Made by a program: the position numbers and the translations under genes. Positions 47,211 through 56,501 of a DNA stretch of 64,000 nt are shown in pieces. Positions within the stretch are counted from its first letter, which is position 1. Every line of letters starts with the position of its first letter. Below the pieces are notes generated by a model. The model did not search any database and was not told the origin of the DNA. It worked only from the letters and a program-made list of their open reading frames with translations. The DNA is from Paenirhizobium naphthalenivorans (GTDB taxonomy: Bacteria; Pseudomonadota; Alphaproteobacteria; Rhizobiales; Rhizobiaceae), in NCBI RefSeq assembly GCF_007992095.1, contig NZ_BJZP01000001.1, positions 248,001 to 312,000 on the forward strand, in the 5' to 3' direction.

Positions 47211-47720
47211 ATGGCCGAGATCAAGGATCCGGAAAACACCGTCATCATGGAAACCACCAAGGGCAAGGTCGTGATCGCGCTCTTCCCGGATTTGGCCCCC
47301 GGCCATGTGGCCCGCATCAAGGAACTGTCGCGCGAAGGCGCCTATGACGGCGTCGTCTTCCACCGCGTCATTCCCGACTTCATGGCCCAGACGGGCGACG
47401 TGAAGTTCGGCAAGAAGGGCGGCGAGAGCTTCAACCCGGGCCGTGCCGGCATGGGCGGTTCGGACAAGCCGGACCTGAAGGCCGAATTCTCCGCCACCCC
47501 GCACGTGCGCGGCACCTGCTCCATGGCCCGCTCGCAGAGCCCGAACTCGGCCAATTCGCAGTTTTTCGTCTGCTTCACCGATGCGCCGTGGCTCAACAAG
47601 CAGTATTCCGTCTGGGGTCAGGTCATCGAAGGCATGGACGTCATCGATCAGATCAAGAAGGGCGAGCCTGTCAGCGATCCTGACTCGATCGTTTCGATGA
47701 AGGTTGCCGCCGACGCCTGA
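47211..47720 (+). CDS. Cytoplasmic cyclophilin-type peptidylprolyl isomerase
   Basis: A 169-residue cyclophilin without a signal peptide. VVFHRVIPDFMAQTGDVKFG, GTCSMARSQSPNSANSQFFV and WLNKQYSVWGQVIEGMDVID are the conserved blocks. RBS AAAGAGGAG is well placed before ATG 47211. It is similar in sequence to the secreted protein encoded just upstream, pointing to a tandem duplication in which one copy is exported and the other stays in the cytoplasm; this pairing is usual in rhizobia. Confidence 0.94.
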   Translation: MAEIKDPENTVIMETTKGKVVIALFPDLAPGHVARIKELSREGAYDGVVFHRVIPDFMAQTGDVKFGKKGGESFNPGRAGMGGSDKPDLKAEFSATPHVRGTCSMARSQSPNSANSQFFVCFTDAPWLNKQYSVWGQVIEGMDVIDQIKKGEPVSDPDSIVSMKVAADA

Positions 47721-47803
47721 TCGTCGTCGCAGTCACCACGCCGCCGGTCCTGACATCAGGGCTGGCGGCTTTTTCCGTTTTGGCCTTTCTGAGGGACAGG
47801 ACC

Positions 47804-48253
47804 ATGGCTTCTCTTCTGTGGGCGCTGCTCGGCATCGCGGCCGGCGCGGCGATCGCCATCCAGGCGCCGATCAATACGCTGCTTGCCCGAGGCCTCGGCC
47901 TGCTGGTGGCAGCGGCCTGTGTCTCGTTTCTCGCCGGCGCGGCAATCCTCGGCGTCATCTCGTTTGTCATGGCGCGCGCCCAGGGCAGGATGCCGGATTT
48001 CGGTGCGCCCGCTCCCTGGCTCTATGTGGCCGGCGGCGCGCTCGGCACCCTTTACGTGACGACGGCGATCCTGCTGACGCCACGCATCGGCGCCGCCGCC
48101 GTGATGGCCTTTGCCGTCACCGGCCAGTTGATGGCGGGGCTTCTGATCGACCGGGTCGGTTTTCTCGGCGTCGCCGTTCGCGAACTGAGCCTGGGACGCA
48201 TCGCCGGTGCGGTGTTGCTGATCTCCGGCGCCGTCATGATCCGGCTGCTGTGA
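47804..48253 (+). CDS. YdcZ/DUF606-type DMT membrane protein
   Basis: A 149-residue, five-helix membrane protein of the YdcZ family (PF04657), a half-size relative of drug/metabolite transporters. It begins [20 protein letters not shown], with the conserved [11 protein letters not shown] following, and has [20 protein letters not shown] near residue 100, where the family has its GQ motif. Such proteins probably act as dimers; the substrate is unknown. ATG 47804 has GAGGGACAGG upstream. It ends 4 bp before queA. Confidence 0.85.
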   Translation: MASLLWALLGIAAGAAIAIQAPINTLLARGLGLLVAAACVSFLAGAAILGVISFVMARAQGRMPDFGAPAPWLYVAGGALGTLYVTTAILLTPRIGAAAVMAFAVTGQLMAGLLIDRVGFLGVAVRELSLGRIAGAVLLISGAVMIRLL

Positions 48254-48257
48254 CATC

Positions 48258-49346
48258 ATGCGCGTAGACCAGTTCGATTTCGATCTTCCAGACGAGAATA
48301 TCGCGCTTCGGCCGGTGAGCCCGCGTGACCATTCCCGGATGCTCGTTGTTCGCCCGGACGGCGAGTCGGTGCTCGAAGATGCCCACGTCTACGATCTTCC
48401 ATCCTTCCTTCAACCCGGCGACGCGCTGGTGTTCAACGATACCAAGGTGATTCCGGCCCAGCTCGAGGGCGTTCGTCTGCGCGATGGCGCCGAGCGTACC
48501 CCCGTTTCCGCAACGCTGCACATGCGCGTTGATGGCGCCCGCTGGAAAGCCTTTGCCCGGCCGGGCAAGCGCATCAAGGTCGGCGACCGCATCGAGTTCG
48601 GCCATTCCGGCAATGACGCCTGCCTGCTCGGCACACTCAGGGCCGTCGTCGAGGAGAAGGGCGAGGCGGGCGAGGTGACCCTGCGCTTCGACTTCTCGGG
48701 CGCCTCCCTCGACGAGGCGATCGCCACCGTCGGCCATATCCCGTTGCCGCCCTATATCGCCTCCAAGCGCCACGAGGACGAAAAGGATCGCAGTGACTAC
48801 CAGACCATGTATGCGCGGGAGGAGGGCGCGGTCGCGGCCCCCACCGCCGGCCTGCACTTCACCCCGGACCTGTTTGCGAGACTCGATGCCGCCGGGATCG
48901 AGCGCCATTTCGTCACGCTGCATGTCGGCGCCGGCACATTCCTGCCCGTCAAGGCCGAAGACACCGCGGACCACAAGATGCACCACGAGATCGGCCACGT
49001 CTCGGCCAAGACCGCGGCCGCGCTCAATGCGGTGAAGGCCCGTGGCGGGCGGATCGTCTCGGTCGGAACCACGTCGCTACGTCTGCTCGAAAGCGCGACA
49101 ACCGATTCCGGCGAGGTCCAGGCATGGTCCGGTTCGACTGACATCTTCATTACCCCCGGCTACCGCTTCAAGGCGGTCGACGTGCTGATGACCAATTTCC
49201 ACCTGCCGAAGTCCACGCTGTTCATGCTGGTCTCGGCCTTTGCCGGCTTCGAGACGATGCAGGGCGCCTATGCCCATGCCATCACCGATGGCTACCGTTT
49301 CTATTCCTATGGCGATTCCAGCCTGCTGTTCCGGAAAGACACCTGA
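48258..49346 (+). CDS. queA: S-adenosylmethionine:tRNA ribosyltransferase-isomerase
   Basis: Moves the ribosyl group of SAM to preQ1 in tRNA, forming epoxyqueuosine. The 362-residue protein shows [20 protein letters not shown] at the N-terminus, [17 protein letters not shown] near residue 55, [16 protein letters not shown] near residue 190 and [19 protein letters not shown] near residue 313. It is full length. ATG 48258 lies 4 bp after the upstream gene, and tgt follows 4 bp after the stop, so queA and tgt form a queuosine operon. Confidence 0.97.
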   Translation: MRVDQFDFDLPDENIALRPVSPRDHSRMLVVRPDGESVLEDAHVYDLPSFLQPGDALVFNDTKVIPAQLEGVRLRDGAERTPVSATLHMRVDGARWKAFARPGKRIKVGDRIEFGHSGNDACLLGTLRAVVEEKGEAGEVTLRFDFSGASLDEAIATVGHIPLPPYIASKRHEDEKDRSDYQTMYAREEGAVAAPTAGLHFTPDLFARLDAAGIERHFVTLHVGAGTFLPVKAEDTADHKMHHEIGHVSAKTAAALNAVKARGGRIVSVGTTSLRLLESATTDSGEVQAWSGSTDIFITPGYRFKAVDVLMTNFHLPKSTLFMLVSAFAGFETMQGAYAHAITDGYRFYSYGDSSLLFRKDT

Positions 49347-49350
49347 ACCG

Positions 49351-50481
49351 ATGCACGACACATTCCAGTTCACCCTGAAAGCCACCTCCGGCAAGGCCCG
49401 CCTCGGCGAGATCTCCATGCCTCGCGGCGTGATCCGCACCCCGGCCTTCATGCCGGTCGGCACCGTGGGCACGGTCAAGGCGATGTATCTCGACCAGGTC
49501 CGGGAAGGCGGCGCCGACATCATTCTCGGTAATACTTACCACCTGATGCTGCGGCCGGGCCCGGAGCGTGTCGCCCGGCTCGGCGGCCTGCACGAGCTGA
49601 TCCGCTGGCCGCATCCAATCCTCACCGATTCCGGTGGTTTCCAGGTCATGTCGCTGTCCGGGCTCCGCAAGCTCGACGAACAGGGCGTTACCTTCAAGAG
49701 CCACATCGACGGCTCTCTGCACCACATGTCGCCCGAGCGTTCGATCGAGATCCAGGGTATGCTCGATAGCGACATCCAGATGCAGCTCGACGAATGCGTC
49801 GCCCTGCCGGCCGAACGCAACGAAATCGAGCGCGCCATGGAAATGTCGCTGCGCTGGGCCGAGCGCTGCCGGATCGCCTTTGGCGAGCAACCGGGAAAGG
49901 CCATGTTCGGCATCGTCCAGGGCGGCGATATTCCGGATCTGCGTATCCGTTCGGCCGAAGGCCTGAAACAGCTCGACCTCAAGGGCTATGCGGTCGGCGG
50001 TCTGGCCGTGGGCGAGCCGCAGCATGTCATGCTGGAAATGCTTGGAATCACGCTGCCGGTACTGCCGACGGAAAAGCCGCGCTACCTGATGGGCGTCGGC
50101 ACCCCCGACGACATCCTCAAGTCCGTGGCACAGGGTATAGACATGTTCGACTGCGTCATGCCGACCCGCTCCGGCCGCCATGGTCTGGCGTTCACCCGCC
50201 GCGGCAAGGTCAATATTCGCAACGCCCGCCACGCCGAGGACATGCGGCCGCTCGACGAGCAGTCGAACTGCCCGGCCAGTCGCGAATACTCCCGTGCCTA
50301 CCTGCACCACCTCGTCCGCTCGAACGAGGCGCTCGGCGGCATGCTGCTGTCGTGGAACAACCTGTCCTACTACCAGGAACTGATGCAGGGCATCCGCAAG
50401 TCGATCGACGAAGGCCGCTTCGAGGACTTCATGGCTGAAACCCAGGAGATGTGGGCGAGGGGCGACATCGACCCCATCTAA
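49351..50481 (+). CDS. tgt: tRNA-guanine transglycosylase
   Basis: Exchanges guanine-34 for preQ1 in tRNAs with GUN anticodons. The 376 residues match E. coli Tgt. The catalytic Asp is in [12 protein letters not shown] near residue 92, substrate loops include [13 protein letters not shown], and the second Asp is in MFDCVMPTR near residue 267. In the zinc region, [11 protein letters not shown] and the Cys/His set around [20 protein letters not shown] are present, although the CxCxxC stretch reads with one visible cysteine, as in some alphaproteobacteria. ATG 49351 was chosen; a longer frame only shadows queA. Confidence 0.96.
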   Translation: MHDTFQFTLKATSGKARLGEISMPRGVIRTPAFMPVGTVGTVKAMYLDQVREGGADIILGNTYHLMLRPGPERVARLGGLHELIRWPHPILTDSGGFQVMSLSGLRKLDEQGVTFKSHIDGSLHHMSPERSIEIQGMLDSDIQMQLDECVALPAERNEIERAMEMSLRWAERCRIAFGEQPGKAMFGIVQGGDIPDLRIRSAEGLKQLDLKGYAVGGLAVGEPQHVMLEMLGITLPVLPTEKPRYLMGVGTPDDILKSVAQGIDMFDCVMPTRSGRHGLAFTRRGKVNIRNARHAEDMRPLDEQSNCPASREYSRAYLHHLVRSNEALGGMLLSWNNLSYYQELMQGIRKSIDEGRFEDFMAETQEMWARGDIDPI

Positions 50482-50613
50482 AGCAAATCCAGCAAAAGTG
50501 CGCAGCGATTTGCGTCTTGAATTGCGTAAAAACAAGCAGATAGGAGATCGCAGGCGACTCGGTTTTCGCCGGCGATGTTCTCGTACGAGGCCAAGGTCGA
50601 AGACGAGGCTAAG

Positions 50614-51222
50614 TCAGGCGAGATGGCTGGCGAGGAATTCCCCCGCCAACTCAGCGCCTTTGGCCGAGATCGTATGCTCAAGTGCCGGAATGATCCGGCT
50701 TTCGACATCGACGCCTTGTTGGTGCAGGGTGGCCGCCGCCTTGACCGTCTCTGCGGCGGGAATGACGGAATCCGCGCCGCCGTGCACGAGTAGAACCGGC
50801 GTCGTCTTGCCCGGCGACAGCGGAACCGGCGAGGCGAGCCGCCCGGAAAAGCCGACGATCGCGCCGACTGGCCAACGCCCGGACGCCAACGCGTCGAGCG
50901 CCATGATCGTGCCTTGAGAAAAGCCGACGAAGGCGACACGGTCGAGTTTTTTGGCAAATCCAAAAGCATCGATAGACTGACCAATGACTCGATCGAAATC
51001 GGCGCGGGCGGCCTCGATACGACCGGCTCGGTTTTCCTCGGTCACACCGGCGATGCTGAACCACTGATGCCCCATGCCGTAGGGAAAGGGGAAGGGCGCA
51101 TCGGGCGCGGCGAAAGCTGTGCCGGGCAGGCTGCCCTTCCACATATCGGACAACGGCAGGAGATCGGCACCGCTGCTGCCCACGCCATGGAGGAGGATGA
51201 CAAGGTTTCTTGCGTCTTGCAC
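50614..51222 (-). CDS. Phospholipase/carboxylesterase-type alpha/beta hydrolase
   Basis: A 202-residue serine hydrolase (Abhydrolase_2, PF02230). ILLHGVGSSGADLLPL near residue 10 forms the oxyanion region; the nucleophile is in VGFSQGTIMALDAL near residue 105; the acid is in HGGADSVIP and the base in LEHTIS near the C-terminus. The substrate is not indicated; family members cleave short acyl esters or lysophospholipids. GTG 51222 begins 2 bp after the stop of the upstream glutathionyl-hydroquinone reductase gene and has GAGGAT as its RBS, so they form a two-gene operon. Confidence 0.88.
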   Translation of the reverse strand: MQDARNLVILLHGVGSSGADLLPLSDMWKGSLPGTAFAAPDAPFPFPYGMGHQWFSIAGVTEENRAGRIEAARADFDRVIGQSIDAFGFAKKLDRVAFVGFSQGTIMALDALASGRWPVGAIVGFSGRLASPVPLSPGKTTPVLLVHGGADSVIPAAETVKAAATLHQQGVDVESRIIPALEHTISAKGAELAGEFLASHLA

Positions 51223-51224
51223 GG

Positions 51225-52202
51225 TCAGATCCTCGGTAAAGCGACTGGATCGAGACCCGGCAGGTCCGGACCGACGGGAACGATCCGGTTCGGATTGAGC
51301 GCCTTGATCGAATAGTAGCCGTGCTTGATATGCGCAATGCTGACCGTCTCGCGAACGCCCGGCAGGGCGAGGATGCGCAGCATGTAGGCGGACAGCGCCG
51401 CATAATCGGCAAGGCGCTGCAGGTTGCACTTGAACAGCCCATGGTAGGCGGCATCGAAACGCACCAGTGTGACGAACAGGCGGACATCCGCTTCGGTGAT
51501 CCGCTCGCCGCTCAGATAGGCGCGGCCATCGGAGAGGTGGGATTCGAGCGTTTCGAGCATGGCGAAAACATCGGCGAAGGCCTCTTCATAGGCCACCTGC
51601 GTGGTGGCGAACCCGGCGCGATAGACGCCGTTGTTGAACTTCGGATAGATCTCGGCGTTCAGCGCCTCGATCTCGGCGCGCAGCGCTTCCGGGTAAAGGT
51701 CGATGTCGTTCCTGGCCAAAGAACCAAAGCCGGAGTTCATCATGCGCAGGATGTCGGCGGATTCGTTGTTGACGATCGTCCCGGTCTTTTTGTCCCACAG
51801 CACCGGAACGGTGGCGCGGCCTGTGTAGGCCGGATCGGCCTTGGTGTAGATTTCATGCAGGTAGGTCGCCCCGTTCTGCGGATCGCGATCGGCGCCAGGA
51901 AAGTCGCCGAAACGCCAGCCGAAATCGGTAAGCGCCGGCTCCACCACCGAAACCGAAATCACATCCTCGAGCCCCTTCAGCTTGCGACCAATCAGCGTGC
52001 GCGAGGCCCAGGGGCAGATCAGCGCGACATAGAGGTGATAGCGCCCAGCCTCGGCCTTGAAACCGCCGGTTCCGGTCGGACCAGCGTCACCGTCCACGGT
52101 GACCCAGTTACGGAAACCGGATGTCTGGCGGACAAAACCACCCTTGGCGTCGGTCGCCTGCACCGGCTGCCAATCGGCAGTCCATTTTCCATTGACCAGC
52201 AT
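51225..52202 (-). CDS. Glutathionyl-hydroquinone reductase (YqjG/ECM4-type GST)
   Basis: A 325-residue Xi-class glutathione transferase that reduces glutathionyl-hydroquinones, protecting against quinone stress. The active-site motif is ALICPWASRTLIGRKLKG near residue 66, with catalytic Cys in CPWA; TVPVLWDKKTGTIVNNESADILRMMN follows (core at residues 147-166), and the C-terminal helical domain includes TEADVRLFVTLVRFDAAY. ATG 52202 has AGGAGG upstream; an extended frame upstream is not family-like. It is first in an operon with the serine hydrolase. Confidence 0.92.
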   Translation of the reverse strand: MLVNGKWTADWQPVQATDAKGGFVRQTSGFRNWVTVDGDAGPTGTGGFKAEAGRYHLYVALICPWASRTLIGRKLKGLEDVISVSVVEPALTDFGWRFGDFPGADRDPQNGATYLHEIYTKADPAYTGRATVPVLWDKKTGTIVNNESADILRMMNSGFGSLARNDIDLYPEALRAEIEALNAEIYPKFNNGVYRAGFATTQVAYEEAFADVFAMLETLESHLSDGRAYLSGERITEADVRLFVTLVRFDAAYHGLFKCNLQRLADYAALSAYMLRILALPGVRETVSIAHIKHGYYSIKALNPNRIVPVGPDLPGLDPVALPRI

Positions 52203-52315
52203 GCTGCTGCCTCCTGTTCGTTGCCAAGGCAGACTTAGGGCATGCCGGCCACAGAAGGAATGCCCAAGACCTCGGACAAACCGTCGCCGGATGACGAACA
52301 ATCGGGTGAGGGAGG

Positions 52316-52552
52316 TTAGCCCCGGCTATCGATCCGCTGCGGCTTTGCCTGATCAGCAGACGAGGGCAGCCGCGGCAGGCTCATGGCCTCCAAAAGGGAG
52401 TCACAGATCGCATTGCGCAACTGCTTCGATGTGCGGACCGTAAGCTTCTTGTCGAGCCATTGTGCCGCCTGCATCAAACCAACGCCTTCGCGCAAGACTA
52501 TTTCTTCAGCCCGGTGCAAGGCCCATACTTCAAGTTGTTCGCGATCGTTCAT
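52316..52552 (-). CDS. 78-residue hypothetical protein
   Basis: A small soluble protein, MNDREQLEVWALHRAEEIVL at the start, predicted mainly helical to residue 58 with a basic, Pro/Ser-rich end (SLPRLPSSADQAKPQRIDSR). No family is recognised. GGAAGTGAAGCC lies before ATG 52552, a fair RBS. It is upstream of, and in line with, the glutathionyl-hydroquinone reductase gene, 113 bp away, and diverges from recX. Composition resembles the neighbourhood, so it is plausibly real but remains a prediction. Confidence 0.55.
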   Translation of the reverse strand: MNDREQLEVWALHRAEEIVLREGVGLMQAAQWLDKKLTVRTSKQLRNAICDSLLEAMSLPRLPSSADQAKPQRIDSRG

Positions 52553-52797
52553 GGCTTCACTTCCAGCTCCGCGACAAATTGTATTTTCGATTCGCTACCG
52601 AAGAATATCATAATGTGTTTTTGTTGCGAACAGCGGGCTTCAGACAGCTTAGACTATTGTCAATTCAACAACGTCTGGAGCCTATCTGTACCGGCGACCC
52701 AATTGACCGATGCGGGATGGCGGGACTGTCCGCATTTGTGATAATCCGACCCGCACATACCTTTGACAGACGTGACAGATTCAGGAATCCGCAGGCC

Positions 52798-53364
52798 GTG
52801 AGGGATGACGATCACCAAGAGCCGCCGGCGTCCGAGACACCGACGCCGCGCATGTACGCCTGGTCGCGCAATTCGGCGCTCTACCGCTTGTCGCGCCGGA
52901 TGATGACAGAGCGGGAGCTGGCCGATGCCATCGGCCGCAAGGCCAGGCAGAAATTCGAGGATATTTCCGAGGCTCAGGTGAGGGCACTGTCGGTCGCCGC
53001 CGTGGAATTCGGCCGCACCATGCTGGCGCTCGACGACGTGGCCTATGCCGAAATCCGCGCGCGGTCCTCGGCGCGCGGCGGAAAATCCCGGCGCGCCATC
53101 GGCCGCAAGCTGATCGAAAAAGGCGTCGACCGCGAGACCGTGAAGCAGGCGCTGGCCGACACCGACGATTTCAACGCGGCCCTGGTCTTTGCCCGCAAAC
53201 GCGCCTTCGGTCCGTTCCGCAAAGTCGAACTCGACGAGAAACGTCAGGCGAAGGAATTTTCCGCCTTCGCCCGCAATGGCTTCAGCTTCGAGATCGGGAA
53301 AAGGATTCTGGGCATGGAACGCGAGGAGGCCGAAGAGCTCTTGGCCGACCGGCCATTTGCTTGA
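52798..53364 (+). CDS. recX: Regulatory protein RecX
   Basis: A 188-residue RecX-family protein (PF02631), a modulator that limits RecA filament growth. WSRNSALYRLSRRMMTEREL near residue 20 and GKSRRAIGRKLIEKGVDRET near residue 98 correspond to the first and second three-helix repeats. GTG 52798 was chosen after AGGAATCC; ATG 52852 would remove 18 polar residues. It is not next to recA, which is normal in rhizobia. No LexA box was seen in the 245 bp upstream. Confidence 0.85.
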   Translation: MRDDDHQEPPASETPTPRMYAWSRNSALYRLSRRMMTERELADAIGRKARQKFEDISEAQVRALSVAAVEFGRTMLALDDVAYAEIRARSSARGGKSRRAIGRKLIEKGVDRETVKQALADTDDFNAALVFARKRAFGPFRKVELDEKRQAKEFSAFARNGFSFEIGKRILGMEREEAEELLADRPFA

Positions 53365-53532
53365 CGCCGTGGCGCACGGCAACGGCACGTGATCGTCTGG
53401 CTGACCGGCTTGTAAGGGAGGAGCAGGGGCGGGGTAGGACGCGCCAAATAGGCTTTAGCTTACGTGGTTTGATATCGTCCGGCGGGTAAGCCATTCTGCC
53501 GGTTTGTGTCGGGGAACGACCTCCAAGGCGCT

Positions 53533-53922
53533 TCAGCGTATCCAGATGTAGCTCCAGAATACAGCAGTGATGGCCAGTGAGCATATAAACGTTGCCGCCG
53601 CCGACCGACTTGATGCTGTGCGCCCATAGCCCTTTCCAACATCCATAAAAAAGTGCCGAATGCCTGACGACATGTGCTGGAACAACGACCATGTGAGGCC
53701 GACAAGTATCAGTTGGCCAAGCCAACCGCCGGCAAAAGAAACGAACGTCGCGTAGCTGTTCGGACCCATTGCAGCCGCCATCAGGTACCACGTGAACATT
53801 CCGATACCGACGATGTAGAGGCCAATCCCCGTTATCCTGTGAGTGATTGACGAGATGGCCCAGACCTGCCAGCGCCAGATCGTAAGGTGTGGAGAAGTCG
53901 GCCGGGACTGGGGGCGCTGCAA
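53533..53922 (-). CDS. Solitary succinate dehydrogenase cytochrome b556 subunit (SdhC paralogue)
   Basis: A 129-residue membrane subunit of complex II. RPTSPHLTIWRWQVWAISSI with HRITG following gives the quinone-site Ser and Arg (residues 6-31), and FQHMSSGIRHFFMD near residue 83 contains the haem b ligand histidine. Three membrane helices are intact, so it looks functional. No sdhD, sdhA or sdhB is adjacent, so this is a detached extra copy. TTG 53922 was chosen because GAGGATAGG lies just before it; an earlier TTG at 53946 would leave almost no leader. A TetR-family gene diverges from it. Confidence 0.85.
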   Translation of the reverse strand: MQRPQSRPTSPHLTIWRWQVWAISSITHRITGIGLYIVGIGMFTWYLMAAAMGPNSYATFVSFAGGWLGQLILVGLTWSLFQHMSSGIRHFFMDVGKGYGRTASSRSAAATFICSLAITAVFWSYIWIR

Positions 53923-53955
53923 ATGCCTATCCTCTATGAAAAACAACAGATACGA

Positions 53956-53973
53956 ATTGTATTCAGATACAAT
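53956..53973. promoter_or_regulatory. Palindromic operator between sdhC paralogue and tetR
   Basis: ATTGTAT-TCAG-ATACAAT, perfect 7-bp arms, in the 140-bp space between the divergent genes. It covers the predicted -10 of the sdhC paralogue and a possible -35 (TTGTAT) of the TetR gene, as expected for an autoregulating repressor site. Confidence 0.6.
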
Positions 53974-53992
53974 ATGAATTTAGAAATGTCAA
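53964..53992 (-). promoter_or_regulatory. Predicted promoter of the sdhC paralogue
   Basis: Minus-strand TTGACA (53992-53987), 17 bp, then TATCTG (53969-53964). The -35 is perfect and the -10 lies in the palindrome. Confidence 0.5.
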
Positions 53993-54062
53993 TTTGAGTA
54001 CACTATGAATCTGGATTTGGCTCAGATATCAACAATGGAGGAATTCTCAGCGAGACAGAGAG

Positions 54063-54650
54063 ATGGCGCGTCTATCCAGAGCCGAAACCATGGCTATTAC
54101 CCGAAACAAGCTGATCAACTCAGCTCTCCAAACGTTCTTAAAAGTCGGGTTTTCAGCTGCAACGATTGACGGCATCGCCGAGCAGGCAGGCTTTTCGCGA
54201 GGAGCCTTTTACGCCCATTTCTCATCGAAGGAGCAGATTTTCCTGGAGATTATCGCCTCACAGGCCGACGATGTGACGCCTAAGTTGATTGCTAAGATCG
54301 AGGGCGCCTCGAACGCGTCCGACGCGATCGAGGCGGTTTCACGCTGGGCGGAGGAGCGAAGTCAATCACAGGACTTGGTGGTCTTGATGATGGAGGTCAT
54401 GCAGCTGGCAAAGCAGAATGGCACTCTGGACGAGCGATACACTCGGCTTTTCAAAAAGAACTGGTACGCCGTTGGTGAAGCTCTTCGACCATTTTTTCCC
54501 GAACAGCGGATGCCAGGAAGCCCTGAGGAGATCATCGCAATTATCGTGGCATTGAGCTATGGGCCGGTTGTCAGTGGAGCCGGGGGCTTCAGTTCCGGTC
54601 GCCTGGTCAAGCTTGTCCTGACGGCGATGATGTTGCCGCATTCTAGTTGA
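54063..54650 (+). CDS. TetR/AcrR-family transcriptional regulator
   Basis: A 195-residue repressor-type protein. The N-terminal helix-turn-helix is clear: ITRNKLINSALQTFLKVGFS, then TIDGIAEQAGFSRGAFYAHF at residues 37-56, with SSKEQIFLEII after it. The helical C-terminal domain should bind a ligand and dimerise. ATG 54063 follows GAGACAGAGAG. It diverges from the solitary sdhC gene with a palindrome between them, so it most likely controls that gene and itself. The pair is less GC-rich than the flanks, notably in the intergenic part. Confidence 0.92.
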   Translation: MARLSRAETMAITRNKLINSALQTFLKVGFSAATIDGIAEQAGFSRGAFYAHFSSKEQIFLEIIASQADDVTPKLIAKIEGASNASDAIEAVSRWAEERSQSQDLVVLMMEVMQLAKQNGTLDERYTRLFKKNWYAVGEALRPFFPEQRMPGSPEEIIAIIVALSYGPVVSGAGGFSSGRLVKLVLTAMMLPHSS

Positions 54651-54881
54651 CCGAACTGTCGCATGGCCAAATGACAGCCACACATCAAGATCGCATAAGA
54701 TAGATTATGGAACTAATCACTATGCCGGTACCGAGCTGAAAGGCCCATTCAGGCCGATACAGACAGCTCTTTTAGCCAGCTGTCGCAGTTGTCCGAGACG
54801 CTTGGCGCTTGTGTTTTGCACCGGACAGAACTCCGAAAAACCAATTTTTTCAATTCTTTGTGCAATCTTCCTGATCTGCGA

Positions 54882-55709
54882 TCACAATTGGCTCTCGGCT
54901 ATGTCGGCCTCGAAGACGAGCTGGTCATAGGCTGGTTCCACATGCGGCGGCGTTTCGCCCATGACGGTCTCGTAATCCAGCGGAATATGCATGTGCGTGA
55001 GATAGGCCTGGCGCGGCTTCAACTGCTCGATCCAGTCAAGCGCCTGTTCCAGCGACAGATGGCTTGGGTGGTGCCGGTATTGCAATGCGTCGATGACCAG
55101 CACATCGAGACCTGACAGCTTGGCCACGGTCTCCCGCGGAAAATCACTGACGTCGCAGCAATAGGCCACATCGCCGATCCTGAGGCCGAGCGAGGCAATG
55201 TCGCCGTGTCGCTGGACGAGCGGTTGGAAGCGAATGGTACCGCCCTTGCCGGTGATCTCCACCGGGCTGGACAGGTCCTCGATAACGATCGGCTGTACGA
55301 TCGGCGGGTAATTGCTGCCGGCCGGCGTCTCGAGACAATAGCCAAAACCCTGGCGGATACGCGCCATGGTTTCCGCCTCGGCATAGATCGGAATACGGTT
55401 CTTCTGCATGACGAAATAGCCGCGCAGGTCATCGATACCGTGCAGATGGTCGGCGTGGGCATGGGTATAGATCGCCGCATCGACATGCTGGACCTTGGCC
55501 GTGATCATCTGCTCGCGAAAGTCCGGTCCGGTGTCGACGATCACCGTCGTCATACCACCGTCCGGGGCGATCTGCTGCACCATGAAGGACGCGCGGGTGC
55601 GCCGGTTGCGCGGATTGTTCGGATCACAGGCGCCCCAATCGCCGTTGATACGCGGCACACCCGGCGACGACGCACATCCGAGGATGGTGAAGCGGCGGCG
55701 GTAGATCAT
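54882..55709 (-). CDS. PhnP-like metallo-beta-lactamase-fold hydrolase
   Basis: A 275-residue MBL-fold phosphodiesterase. TILGCASSPGVPRINGDWGA at the N-terminus matches the PhnP branch, the zinc motif is THAHADHLHGIDDLR near residue 83, DTGPDFREQM precedes it, and VSDFP and LTHMHIPLDYETV supply later metal ligands. PhnP cleaves cyclic phosphodiesters in phosphonate breakdown, but this copy is tied to tatD rather than to phn genes, so its substrate is open. ATG 55709 begins 2 bp after the tatD stop. Confidence 0.9.
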   Translation of the reverse strand: MIYRRRFTILGCASSPGVPRINGDWGACDPNNPRNRRTRASFMVQQIAPDGGMTTVIVDTGPDFREQMITAKVQHVDAAIYTHAHADHLHGIDDLRGYFVMQKNRIPIYAEAETMARIRQGFGYCLETPAGSNYPPIVQPIVIEDLSSPVEITGKGGTIRFQPLVQRHGDIASLGLRIGDVAYCCDVSDFPRETVAKLSGLDVLVIDALQYRHHPSHLSLEQALDWIEQLKPRQAYLTHMHIPLDYETVMGETPPHVEPAYDQLVFEADIAESQL

Positions 55710-55711
55710 GC

Positions 55712-56494
55712 TCAAAGCCTCGGCATCTTGGAAAAGATGCGGAATGCGTTTTCGGTGGTGATCCGTGCCATCTCGTCAAAGCTGACGCCCATGGTCTCGG
55801 CCAGGACCTCGGCGGTGTTGACCACATAGGACGGCTCGTTGCGCTTGCCGCGCCAGCGCTTCGGCGCCAGATACGGAGCGTCGGTCTCGACGAGTAGCCT
55901 GTCGAGCGGCAGGCCCTTGGCGATGTCGCGCAGTTCGGTCGACTTGGGGAAGGTCAGGATGCCGGAGAAGGACACATAGCCCCCGAGCTCGATGCCGGTC
56001 CTGGCCAGCGCTTCACCGGACGAAAAGCAGTGCAGGATGAAAGGGAAGGCCCCCTTCCCTGTTTCCTCAGTCAGGATCGCCGCCATATCCTCGTCAGCGC
56101 TGCGGCTATGGATGACCAGCGGCAACTGAGTGCGGCGCGAGGCTTCGATCTGGCGCAGAAAACCAATCTTTTGGTCCTCCGGCTTCTGCGTGTCGTAGAA
56201 ATAGTCGAGCCCGCATTCGCCGATCGCGACGATTTTGTCGTGGCTTTCGGCCAGACGGACGAAATCGTCAGCCGTGACGTCCAGCTCCTCGTCGGCATTG
56301 TTCGGATGCGTTCCGACCGAACAAAAAACGCTCGGATAGCGTTCCGTCAACGCCAGCAGCGTGTCGAGCCTTTTGACCCGGGTCGAGATCGTCACCATCT
56401 GGCCGACGCCGGCCTCATGGGCTCGGGTGACCAGTTCGTCGCGTTCCGCGTCGAAATCGGCGAAGTCGAGGTGGCAATGGCTATCGATCAACAT
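55712..56494 (-). CDS. tatD: TatD-family metal-dependent DNase
   Basis: A 260-residue TIM-barrel hydrolase. DSHCHLDFADFD at residues 4-15 holds the first metal histidines; GECGLDYFYD near residue 92, VIHSRSADED near residue 126, LHCFSSG near residue 153 and LVETDAPYLAP near residue 203 complete the site. TatD proteins are Mg-dependent 3'-5' exonucleases linked to DNA repair and quality control. Start ATG 56494 is 7 bp after the metG stop, and the next gene begins 2 bp after its own stop. Confidence 0.94.
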   Translation of the reverse strand: MLIDSHCHLDFADFDAERDELVTRAHEAGVGQMVTISTRVKRLDTLLALTERYPSVFCSVGTHPNNADEELDVTADDFVRLAESHDKIVAIGECGLDYFYDTQKPEDQKIGFLRQIEASRRTQLPLVIHSRSADEDMAAILTEETGKGAFPFILHCFSSGEALARTGIELGGYVSFSGILTFPKSTELRDIAKGLPLDRLLVETDAPYLAPKRWRGKRNEPSYVVNTAEVLAETMGVSFDEMARITTENAFRIFSKMPRL

Positions 56495-56501
56495 TGGTGA
56501 A

